A stretch of 64,000 nucleotides of DNA, taken from contig JAJDXO010000041.1 in NCBI GenBank assembly GCA_022823235.1, positions 62,001 to 126,000 of the forward strand, in the 5' to 3' direction. This DNA is from Rhodospirillales bacterium (GTDB lineage Bacteria; Pseudomonadota; Alphaproteobacteria; Rhodospirillales; UBA2165). A model generated the notes under the pieces. It did no database searches and was not told the DNA's origin. It saw nothing but the letters and a program-made list of their open reading frames with translations. The translations under genes were made by a program, and so were the position numbers. Shown here in pieces: positions 45,802 through 54,138 of the stretch (positions within the stretch are counted from its first letter, which is position 1; every line of letters starts with the position of its first letter).

Positions 45802-46497
45802 ATGGGTAATCCGCAGCACTATAGTTTGGAACTACCTTCGCGCTGCCTTCAACTGGTGAACGAGCTGTGGCCACTGGTCGAGAAAATTCCGCGACGCGAC
45901 GCCCCGGACCTGGGCCCCTTGACGTCAACATTCTTGATTTCGATTTCCTTTCCTATGATCACGATTCCAGTGGAGCGAATTCAGCGAGCGAGAAATGGCG
46001 GAGACGAGGCGTACGCCAACGACCGAGAGCTTGATAAACAAGTCACGGCCGCATTCGACGCAGTGTTAAACGGGGCGCTGAAAGATGCGCCCTTCTACGT
46101 ATCCGGCCATTGGCGATTTGCTTCTGAGTCCGAAACACTGCCTATCAATATCGCAGATGGCGTTCCTGAATTTATCTCTGACAAATTGAACGAGGAAGAC
46201 GCCGAAGCCGCGGCCAGCGAGATGAACGCCTCCCAATGGGTTAGCATAATTCGAAATTCGCTTGCCCATGGAGGAGTAGCATACTTAGACAACGCCGGCC
46301 GGAGTTCCTTCGGGACCCCGATAAAAATGTATGCATTCGTTAGCGGCACGTACGATCAAGAAGGGTGCAAGTGGCCAGCTCCACTCAAGGGCCTGTACTT
46401 CCTTCGAATTGGAGAGGACCAATACCGCGAATTTCTGAACAGATGGGTAGGTTGGCTAGGCGACATTGGCATGCATCGAGGGATGTCCGCAGCTTAA
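45802..46497 (+). CDS. HEPN-motif protein of unknown family
   Basis: The 231-residue protein starts behind a strong AAGGAGG site. It has no signal peptide. Near residues 146-157 it reads QWVSIIRNSLAHGG, a helix with R-N-x3-H (Arg151, His156), the RNase signature of HEPN domains of the RnlA/MAE_28990 kind. A preceding helical acidic region (DKLNEEDAEAAASEMN) would be the other helix of the four-helix bundle. The gene is lower in GC than its neighbours, suggesting separate arrival. No partner nucleotidyltransferase is adjacent. An RNase effector role is inferred from the motif only. Confidence 0.6.
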   Translation: MGNPQHYSLELPSRCLQLVNELWPLVEKIPRRDAPDLGPLTSTFLISISFPMITIPVERIQRARNGGDEAYANDRELDKQVTAAFDAVLNGALKDAPFYVSGHWRFASESETLPINIADGVPEFISDKLNEEDAEAAASEMNASQWVSIIRNSLAHGGVAYLDNAGRSSFGTPIKMYAFVSGTYDQEGCKWPAPLKGLYFLRIGEDQYREFLNRWVGWLGDIGMHRGMSAA

Positions 46498-46869
46498 TCG
46501 TGGTTTAGTCAGGTCTGGTAAAATTAAATCCAAACCATGACCCCAACGCACTCCACCTGAGTTGATGAGAGCGTGTCCGGTCGGTATCGGACTTATAGAC
46601 GGGAATACCGTGGGTCCGGCATAAATTTGCCCCGCCATTCCGATCCGCATCAGGGGCGCTTGGGACCCGCTTCCCAACACGGATCGAGAGGTTTCGACGC
46701 AGCGGTTGCCTAAAGTCCTCTCATGTCGAGCGTGAAGGGTATGGGCGGGGATTCCCAATTTTAGCATTGGAATAAAATTTTCCTGCCCTTTTCGTTACAA
46801 GGAATACGTTGCATATTGAGGGGAGAAGGGTTATTGTTTCTCTCGATATGTAACGAAATGGAGGGATTG
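46498..46869. other. AT-richer intergenic region, no gene seen
   Basis: These 372 bp between two plus-strand genes show a patchwork composition. The last 100 bp are AT-rich and probably contain the promoter of the next gene. I find no RNA gene, no terminal inverted repeats and no defensible reading frame. Confidence 0.35.
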
Positions 46870-47514
46870 ATGGCTCCAAGAGCAGCTTACGGGGACTCAC
46901 CTTTGTCGCCTGCGGAACGAGTGCGGAGAAGCCGTTGGGCCAACAGGGTCGAAGACACAGCCGATAGGCTCCTAGACTTACTTAACCAGTCTCCCGACCC
47001 ACTACCGCGCAACCCTCAAATCCCCCCAGAGCTAACTGATAAACTAAAGCCGTTTGTCGTTGAGATCGAAAACGAAACATCCGGGCATTCAGTTGTAACC
47101 CGGATCCTCTCTCCAGGAAATGGAAACCAATCCGCAAACAAGAAAATTGCGATGACATTTGTATCCAAATATTTTGACGCGAAGCAAATTGATACTCGTA
47201 CTGTCGAAACTTGTGACTATGGGACCTGTCATGTCGCTGCATTCACTCACGAGAAGGGTGCGATGATCAATGCTCCCAACCGCGGCAGCGGTAAATTTGG
47301 AAGTCGCCCATGGCATTCGAGGGATCACTTCATAATGTTTCGAGACGTTGGAGATGGATCATGCATTGTTTATGTCTCCAGGATTGAGCCGCTATTTGAT
47401 AAACGCACTATCGGTCGGGCGGGAGTATCATGGGAAGACGTTGAAATGCTGTGTACGGATTGTTTTCCAATTAGCGCTGAAGAGGTCCTCAGGGTCCTGG
47501 ACTCAACAGACTAG
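46870..47514 (+). CDS. protein of unknown function next to the DISARM-like module
   Basis: The 214-residue protein starts at the ATG at 46870, with GGAGGG a few bases upstream; in-frame alternatives at 46816 (TTG) and 46858 lack as good a site. The N-terminus SPAERVRRSRWANRVEDTADRLLDLL is basic and helical. The middle has TCDYGTCHVAAFTHEKGAM and SRPWHSRDHFIMFRD. I do not recognise the family. The gene is AT-richer than the flanking helicase and converges with it at 31 bp. It may be a nuclease or an immunity factor, but nothing in the sequence proves that. Confidence 0.55.
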   Translation: MAPRAAYGDSPLSPAERVRRSRWANRVEDTADRLLDLLNQSPDPLPRNPQIPPELTDKLKPFVVEIENETSGHSVVTRILSPGNGNQSANKKIAMTFVSKYFDAKQIDTRTVETCDYGTCHVAAFTHEKGAMINAPNRGSGKFGSRPWHSRDHFIMFRDVGDGSCIVYVSRIEPLFDKRTIGRAGVSWEDVEMLCTDCFPISAEEVLRVLDSTD

Positions 47515-47545
47515 ACGGTAGCTGTTATTTCGATGTCGACCATTT

Positions 47546-50500
47546 TCACAACTGGCCGAATACCTCTGGAAATTTTTGCGCCTGCTTCAGCAATGGCTCA
47601 TCGTATCTAATCGCAATACTGCGAAATCCGTGGTTCTCCAACGCAGAACGCAATTCCATGTCTTTGGCGCTCTGTGTGTCCTCGTCGTGCGCGGGACCAT
47701 CGACAAATATACAAACACCCGGCCTACCGTCCCGCTCATAAAAGAAGTCGGTTTGCACCGCGATTGAGTCGCTTGGCCGGTGTTGGGCGAGATCCGGGAG
47801 TTTGGCTCCCGCTTCATATAGTGTATCCAAAAATTCGCGTTCCAGAGATGATGCGGGGTCGATCCGTTCGAGAAGCCATTCATATTGCTCATCTGGCGAC
47901 CTCCCGGCCCCCTCGGCCTGAACGTCTGAGCGAGACAAGGTCAGCAAAAAATCGGCAACAACAAACCGGTCTAGAAACTTGTGATCTAACTGGTTGGAAT
48001 AGCTGAGGAGACAGTCGTAGCATGCCGCTGAACACCGGCTGTTCCACTCTGGTTCCGGTTCTCCGGTATCTGGATCGAAATGCAGAACTGACAACGCACG
48101 CCGCGCCAGCAATTTCATGACGTCTGGATCATCAACCAAACGCTCCCAAATCCCGATGCCGCCCTCCGCGGCTTCCCAAAATAAGATGCGTCTATGTTCT
48201 CCCCGGCCGATTATCTCTACGGCTATCTCCTGCTCTTCGACCTGGTATTCGATCTGCATCGCACGTTGAATCGCGTAAGCGAATGACCGCAAAAACCCCT
48301 CGAAATTTTCCTCGGGAAGCTCACAGGTCATGAGCCCGATGTTCTTTATGTCTCGAACGAACGGAGTGATCCCGGCAATGGGCGCCGAAAAGGGGGAGTC
48401 GCTATCGAAATCATCCAGTTCCGCTCTGGCAAGCCACCTACCAGTGGCTTGGTCGATCGTAAATCCCGATGGCTCCGATGAACGACGCCACCCATGGTTG
48501 ATCCGCCATAGCTCGGCGTTAGGAACATTTGTAAGAGAGACTAGGGGTTCATCTGCCCCGGTACGGCACCAACTTATTCGCCGACCGCCGACCCCATCCA
48601 CCTGGCGATAGTGGGTGGTAACGTTATACCCCTCTCGAACCCTCTCTTCCTCTTCCGATGATATTCGGACGTAACGAGACAGCCGAACGGCTGGTTGCTC
48701 CAAGAGCTTTTGAGGAAACTCACAACTCGACGCATCCAATCGGGTTCCGCAATTGGTGCACAAGTCGACGGAGGAGGCTTCATCTGGGTGGATATAATTG
48801 CATTCCAAACATGTCTTGGCATGGCGCAACTGCTCCTCGAAACCTCCCACAGGCATCACGCAAGAGGATACTCGATGCTTGCGGCCCTCGTGATAGACCG
48901 TGTTACCGGGCCCAAACTCTGAGAGTGCGAGGAAACGAGGCCTGACGATAGTGTGAGTCTTATTTGTCGAGGAAACCAGCGCCCGCACCGGCAGCCTTGG
49001 GAAGTTGTAGCCGGGAATGAAGCCTTCGCTTGCCAGGTAGCGGTACGTGTAAAAATCCGACTCGGACTGCTGCCCCATGTTAAGTAGCAGCTCGATCTCC
49101 CGCCGAGAGGTTTCCTGGATTCTTCTCGCCCGCTCTCTCTCCTCCCGGTCTCGACTTCGATCTTCAATTCGCCGCGCGTCATCACGTTGTTCACAGGTGG
49201 ACCGGTAGAGAGAACGCCAGCGTTCAAACGCAGCATCGAAATCAGTTGGTGCGTCTCGAACGAATTCCTTGATCCAGTCATCGCTAAGCCAGTCAGGCCT
49301 GGCCACCTCGTGCTCCACCGACTGCGCCAAATTCTGACAAACACTAATTATGGAGGCCGTCATCGTGTCTGATGAAGCTGCTGCTGCTTGTATTTCGGGT
49401 AGGAGTGGCAATGCAGCTTCATTGAGGTCCAAAACATCACCAATAGAGCTTTCCAGTCCCAATCCTGTTTCCCTCAGCCATACCGAGTGCAAATGGGCCT
49501 CTACGAGTTCACGGTTCGACAGGTCCAGCCTCGGCGGGGCGACCGCACCGGCGATCATCTCAACCTTGTTCCGATACTGGTACTGGTCGTGGGAGTTGCC
49601 TTGGCTTGCGAACGCCATGACTAGTGCGGGCCGTCCTCCCCGACCTGCACGCCCGCTTCGCTGTGCATAGTTAGCCGGTGTCGGCGGGATGTTCCGCATG
49701 TGGACCACCGAGAGATCGCTGATATCGATACCCAGTTCCATTGTGGGCGAACAACAAAGGACTGAGATTTTTCCCACCCGAAATTCCCGCTCCCGAGCCT
49801 CTCTATCGTCCGCTGCAACTTGGCCGGTATGTTCGGAGGCGGAGAGACGCGACAACGAACGCGCGCCCTCGGTATAGAGCTTCACAAAATGTTGGTTCGG
49901 CGGCCGCGCGGTAAGGTCATCCCGGATAAGATGAAGCGATTTGCCTCTGACGGGATCCGGTCCGGGCGGAGAACCATCTCCTGGTTGCCAGATCAGGGCA
50001 GTATCCATGATCTGGATTGAATATGGTTGTCCGCGTACTTCATGAACGGTCAGAATCTGGCCGCGAAGCGCTTCAACAATTCCCCTGACTAAATCGTCAG
50101 TCAGTTCAGCACCCAGGTTTTCGTCGATATTCCAAGTCCTGCGAGACCTCAGATAGCGCCCGATTGCCGAGCGCCAGCCAAGCCGCATGGCGATATTCCG
50201 ATCGCCTCTTCGTTGCTCTATCTCCGGTAGGAGCGCGACGGCGCCTCGGCGAAGCCGGTCGCGTTCGTCGAGTCCCCAGGGCTCGCGAAAGTCATTGCTT
50301 AATCGATTGACGAGGCTTCGGGTGTGGTTCTCCTCAAGGCAATTGGCTCGAATGACCAAAACGCTGCGAAGGTGATTCAGGATTGCCTTCAAGATCCGGA
50401 AACGAAGCCCGCGTTCGGCAGAATTCATCATGGGAACCGCGGACCAGGTATCGTCGTCATCCGCAATCGCACTTAGTCCGTCGTACTCGACGGTCATGAG

Positions 50501-52663
50501 CCCGCATTGTTCGAGGTTCGGCTGTGCAACCCTCCACGCCCTGGCCAGATCCTCGAATGCCCGGTACTCGAACAGATCTATCATGCCGCTGCGGGCTCGC
50601 TCATATCCCGGCCCGCCATCCACAGGCTCACGCATGAAAAGCTCGGGGGCAGGGTCGAGAGCATCGAAAATCGCAGCCCCGACCTGATCACCGGTCAACT
50701 GTCCGCGCTGATTAAGCGCAGCAACCAGCGCGTGCCGCAAAAGTACCACTTGCGTAAAGTCGTTGAGGTGACCGGCCTGTAGCGCGGCATCTTGGCGGTT
50801 GTCGGTAAAACTCAGCAACTTCTCGGCATCCGCCGGTACCTGTTCGTCCTCTCGAAGGCCTGTCACCGCAGCGGCGCCGACAACCGTAGTCGCGGTCGAA
50901 CGGCCTGTTTGGCTCAATGTCACCAGTTTCGTGAACTCGCTTCGCTGCCGGAGGTCGTATGAAGCTCGGCACCGCAGACACATCATTAGCGGCCTCGGCG
51001 TCCACCACGCCGCGTTCCCGCTCGCCGTTTCAACACGCGACACACTTCCGTCTGCCTCGATCCACATCTGCTGCGGCAAATGCGGTTGATAACGTTCTTT
51101 CACCCGAGGGCCGCTCTTTCGCCACTCAAGCCAGTTGTCCGGCAGCTCCTCTTCTCCCGGGTTCCATAACTGGCCATCCTCGAGCGCCACGTAGCCGGCT
51201 TCACCGTCCATATCCTCATCGGATGCATTGAGGAGCGGCGAGCGTGGCGTCAAACGCTCATTCTGATTTTCAGTCGTCAGCGTTGCTAGGTAGTACTCTT
51301 GTCCGCATTCGCGGCAAAAGGATAAGGGAAATAGGACTTCCCGTTCTTCGCCTTCACCCGATGCGTAAAACTGGGCTTCGGTGGTGAGTTGACGCTCGTT
51401 CTGATCTCCAATAGTCGCAAATACGCTGGAGCCGGAAGAGAGGAATTGATGAATCCGAAAGGCGAAGGCAGGCTCCCCGCTTTCGAGGCGAACTCTACTC
51501 GCGGCATCAATGGCCGCCCTGAGTTTTGACTCACAGAATTCAGCGTCCAGACCAGACGCAGCCGACAACTGGCCGACCCCATCGGCAAAACTGATCGGCC
51601 GTCTACGAACCAACCGGTCGTCCTGTTGATCAAGTCCAAAAGTTGCCTCGGCCCAGCTGATTAGAGGATGGCCGGTTACCTGATCGGCAACCTCTGACGG
51701 CGGATCCATCTCAACCGCTGCCGCGATATCATTCGATTCGACAGGTGGTTCCACGGACGCGATCCGTTGGAGCGTCTCGTCGACCACGTTGCCATCGGGG
51801 ATTGTGACGCCGAACAGTCGCCCCCCGACCTCGGCGATTTTGCTTCGACGGGCGTTCCTGTCCCCCTCCGATACCAATGTCGCCGAGGTCCCGACACACA
51901 AAAGATCGTCCCGGTCCGCGCGTTGTCGTAGGCGGCGCATCAGCATGGCGACGTCGGCGCCTTGCCGACCCCGGTAAACATGGATCTCATCCATAGTGAG
52001 AAACGCAAGATCTCGGGTTGCCTGCTGAACCAGCACTCGGTCATAGGGCCGGATCAGCATATATTCGAGCATCACGTAGTTGGTCAGCAGGATATGCGGA
52101 GGATTGTTGAGGAGTTGCTCACGCGCCTCGCGCTGGACATCACCGGTGTACTTGCCGAACGTGATGGGACAGTCGTCGGGCCAATTCCGCTCTCGAAACT
52201 GCTCCAGGGCCTCCAACTGGCTGTTGACCAGCGCGTTCATGGGATAGACGACAATTGCCCTCACCGCCGCGCGTTCAGGTTCATTCCGAAAAATGTGATC
52301 CACAATTGGGATCATGTAGGTGAGGCTCTTTCCCGACCCGGTCCCTGTCGAGACGATATAAGGCTCCCGCCTGCGAGCGGCGGCCAGGGCCTCTTCCTGG
52401 TGTCGGTGAAGGCGCAAGTCTTCCCCAAAGTACCGCGCTGTTTCAGAGGTGATCTCGCCCGCCCGGGACAACTCGCCAAGCGTTCTCCCGCTGGCGTAAG
52501 CGGGATTTAGCTGGAGAACGGCGTCAGGCCAAAGTTCGCCTTTCTCGAGATGTTCATTGACGAACTGCTCAATTCGAGGGTCGAGAATATTGATAAAACT
52601 CTCGACGTAGCTCCTGTAGTCGCCAACAACCTTCTCCCGGAGATCAAAGACGTCGAAGGGCAT
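47546..52663 (-). CDS. large DEAD/DEAH helicase with DUF1998 and C-terminal nuclease-like domain (DrmA-DrmB-like or DruE-like)
   Basis: The 1705-residue protein has an N-terminal superfamily 2 helicase with motif I STGTGSGKS at residues 105-113, motif II TMDEIHVYRGRQGADV near residue 225, motif III GTSATLV, and motifs V-VI SPTMELGIDISDLSVVHMRN and YAQRSGRAGRGGRPALV. The DUF1998 region contains EGGIGIWERLV and the four-cysteine cluster CSAACYDCLLSYSNQ near residue 1546. An earlier zinc-ribbon-like CLECNYIHP...LCTNCG lies near 1280. The last 75 residues (CIFVDGPAHDED then GFRSIAIRYDE) look like a Vsr/DUF559-type nuclease fold. DISARM splits helicase and DUF1998 into DrmA and DrmB; Druantia DruE fuses them. 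It lies five bases after the metallopeptidase gene. Confidence 0.83.
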   Translation of the reverse strand: MPFDVFDLREKVVGDYRSYVESFINILDPRIEQFVNEHLEKGELWPDAVLQLNPAYASGRTLGELSRAGEITSETARYFGEDLRLHRHQEEALAAARRREPYIVSTGTGSGKSLTYMIPIVDHIFRNEPERAAVRAIVVYPMNALVNSQLEALEQFRERNWPDDCPITFGKYTGDVQREAREQLLNNPPHILLTNYVMLEYMLIRPYDRVLVQQATRDLAFLTMDEIHVYRGRQGADVAMLMRRLRQRADRDDLLCVGTSATLVSEGDRNARRSKIAEVGGRLFGVTIPDGNVVDETLQRIASVEPPVESNDIAAAVEMDPPSEVADQVTGHPLISWAEATFGLDQQDDRLVRRRPISFADGVGQLSAASGLDAEFCESKLRAAIDAASRVRLESGEPAFAFRIHQFLSSGSSVFATIGDQNERQLTTEAQFYASGEGEEREVLFPLSFCRECGQEYYLATLTTENQNERLTPRSPLLNASDEDMDGEAGYVALEDGQLWNPGEEELPDNWLEWRKSGPRVKERYQPHLPQQMWIEADGSVSRVETASGNAAWWTPRPLMMCLRCRASYDLRQRSEFTKLVTLSQTGRSTATTVVGAAAVTGLREDEQVPADAEKLLSFTDNRQDAALQAGHLNDFTQVVLLRHALVAALNQRGQLTGDQVGAAIFDALDPAPELFMREPVDGGPGYERARSGMIDLFEYRAFEDLARAWRVAQPNLEQCGLMTVEYDGLSAIADDDDTWSAVPMMNSAERGLRFRILKAILNHLRSVLVIRANCLEENHTRSLVNRLSNDFREPWGLDERDRLRRGAVALLPEIEQRRGDRNIAMRLGWRSAIGRYLRSRRTWNIDENLGAELTDDLVRGIVEALRGQILTVHEVRGQPYSIQIMDTALIWQPGDGSPPGPDPVRGKSLHLIRDDLTARPPNQHFVKLYTEGARSLSRLSASEHTGQVAADDREAREREFRVGKISVLCCSPTMELGIDISDLSVVHMRNIPPTPANYAQRSGRAGRGGRPALVMAFASQGNSHDQYQYRNKVEMIAGAVAPPRLDLSNRELVEAHLHSVWLRETGLGLESSIGDVLDLNEAALPLLPEIQAAAASSDTMTASIISVCQNLAQSVEHEVARPDWLSDDWIKEFVRDAPTDFDAAFERWRSLYRSTCEQRDDARRIEDRSRDREERERARRIQETSRREIELLLNMGQQSESDFYTYRYLASEGFIPGYNFPRLPVRALVSSTNKTHTIVRPRFLALSEFGPGNTVYHEGRKHRVSSCVMPVGGFEEQLRHAKTCLECNYIHPDEASSVDLCTNCGTRLDASSCEFPQKLLEQPAVRLSRYVRISSEEEERVREGYNVTTHYRQVDGVGGRRISWCRTGADEPLVSLTNVPNAELWRINHGWRRSSEPSGFTIDQATGRWLARAELDDFDSDSPFSAPIAGITPFVRDIKNIGLMTCELPEENFEGFLRSFAYAIQRAMQIEYQVEEQEIAVEIIGRGEHRRILFWEAAEGGIGIWERLVDDPDVMKLLARRALSVLHFDPDTGEPEPEWNSRCSAACYDCLLSYSNQLDHKFLDRFVVADFLLTLSRSDVQAEGAGRSPDEQYEWLLERIDPASSLEREFLDTLYEAGAKLPDLAQHRPSDSIAVQTDFFYERDGRPGVCIFVDGPAHDEDTQSAKDMELRSALENHGFRSIAIRYDEPLLKQAQKFPEVFGQL

Positions 52664-52668
52664 GCGAG

Positions 52669-53688
52669 CTACGCCTGAGTACTAACGTGCAATGCGAACA
52701 TAGGCTGCTTGTTCTCGGGCCTTTCCACCCGGTCACCGAACTTCTCCAGTACACCTCGACTAATCCGCTCAATGCGATCCGCTGCACGCACAATATTGCT
52801 AACACTGATCTTCGCCCAGTCCGCGGACGTGATCAGATTCGCCAGGTACTCGGAGGATTTGGTCCGAATCCCAAGCCGTTGACAGACGACGTACGCGGTT
52901 GCTTCGGCTTCGAACTCCCGCTGGGGATGCGTCAATTCGCCGCTGCGGCTGGGCCACCAAGGGCGATACTTCTTGCCCTGCGCTTTTGTAGGAGTTGCCG
53001 GTACACCCAAATGCCCACAAAAAATATGGCCGAGCTCGTGCGCGAGAGTTGCGAAAGTCGCGGCCGGCTGCTGACGGCGATCAACGCGCACCACGAAGGA
53101 GGATGGCGTTCCTTCTCCGACCAAGGTCTCACCGTCACCTCCACCGTGGACCCGCGTCGCAAATCCCGCATAGCTGGACCCCAAGTCGTCCCGTTGGATC
53201 AAAATTCCCTCTTCCTCGAGGAAGGCCTTGCTGAGTTCACCCAAGCAGGCCAAGTTGAATACCCGATCACCCAATTCGCTCACGCCGAATGGATCGTGAA
53301 TCCGTAGACGGGGATGATCCGGACCCGTCGTATCCGCCAGTTCATAGACGAATTTAACCGGGCCAAACGGGTGAAGGATCACAATCGGTCTGGCTCCCGG
53401 CAGAATCGTACGCTGAAAATGGTCTCGCCATTCCTTCGGCGTCGCGATGGCAATCGCGCCGGGACGCTGTACCGAAATCAGGAATGCGTTCCAAAGCTTG
53501 TGCCGGCGTATGGAAACAATTTGATCGATCAGCTGCTTGAACTCGCTGGCCCCTTTAACGCTCAGCGCCTGCTGAAACAGGCTGTCGATCGTATCTGCCG
53601 ACAGCTCGAAATTGGACGACGCCGAGTTGGTCGCAATGCCATCCGAAACGGCAGTCAACTCGTGCTCTTGGGTCATGTTAGCTGCCAT
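52669..53688 (-). CDS. ImmA/IrrE-type zinc metallopeptidase (ArdC-like)
   Basis: The 339-residue protein has a zinc-protease site TLAHELGHIFCGHLG near residues 212-226, with the third ligand region REFEAEATAYVVCQRLG about 40 residues later. The N-terminal part, with SIRRHKLWNAFLISVQRPGAIAIATPKEWRDHF, resembles the ssDNA-binding half of ArdC-like antirestriction proteins. Peptidases of this family cleave repressors in mobile elements, or protect incoming DNA when in ArdC. In this coupled series between the methyltransferase and the large helicase it may switch the system on by cleaving a repressor. I start at the ATG at 53688; ATG 53676 and TTG 53706 are alternatives. Confidence 0.8.
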   Translation of the reverse strand: MAANMTQEHELTAVSDGIATNSASSNFELSADTIDSLFQQALSVKGASEFKQLIDQIVSIRRHKLWNAFLISVQRPGAIAIATPKEWRDHFQRTILPGARPIVILHPFGPVKFVYELADTTGPDHPRLRIHDPFGVSELGDRVFNLACLGELSKAFLEEEGILIQRDDLGSSYAGFATRVHGGGDGETLVGEGTPSSFVVRVDRRQQPAATFATLAHELGHIFCGHLGVPATPTKAQGKKYRPWWPSRSGELTHPQREFEAEATAYVVCQRLGIRTKSSEYLANLITSADWAKISVSNIVRAADRIERISRGVLEKFGDRVERPENKQPMFALHVSTQA

Positions 53689-53779
53689 CCAATACCGTGA
53701 CCCCAAATAGGCTGGCGCCCCGGCGGGGCCGGCCGACCAACACTCGGCCTATCAACACCCGTACAATAGCAGTAACAAA

Positions 53780-54121
53780 TCAAGTCTCGCACTCCGCCGG
53801 ATCAAATCCCCGCGCCCGCAACCGGCGTCGCGCAGTTTCAAGTTCCTGTGGCGTGAAAAGAGGCTGAAATCTCTTTTTCAGCACGTTGCATTCAACCGAT
53901 AGATCAAGTCTTTCTTCGAGATGGAGCTCGGTTAACCCGTGGTGGTCCTTGGAATCAGCCAGGAGTTTGCGCGCCGCGCCACTGCCGCCGCGCCCGTGCA
54001 GCAATTGTAGAAGGTAAGTCGCGTTGTATCCCAGATCGTCCTTGCATTCTCGATAGGATGCAAACAGCGCCTCCTGAAATTCTCTTTCTAGATCTGCCAC
54101 TTTTTCCCCGTTTGAATCCAC
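53780..54121 (-). CDS. small conserved-looking protein in the DISARM-like module
   Basis: The 113-residue protein starts with GTG, 17 bases after the methyltransferase stop. It reads DLGYNATYLLQLLHGRGGSGAARKLLADS, HGLTELHLEERLDLSVECNVL and LFTPQELETARRRLRARGF. This pattern (GYN-x-TYLLQL, GL-x-LWELGRLDLSVE-like) recurs as a small protein beside restriction and defence genes, but I cannot name its function. There is no enzyme motif or membrane segment. It could be a DNA-binding or specificity accessory subunit. Confidence 0.65.
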   Translation of the reverse strand: MDSNGEKVADLEREFQEALFASYRECKDDLGYNATYLLQLLHGRGGSGAARKLLADSKDHHGLTELHLEERLDLSVECNVLKKRFQPLFTPQELETARRRLRARGFDPAECET

Positions 54122-54138
54122 CTCGCTTGCGAAGCCGA

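Noticed and set aside
46498-46815. Possible insertion-sequence remnant between the HEPN gene and the next gene.
   Set aside because: No terminal inverted repeats, no target duplication and no transposase segment could be found.
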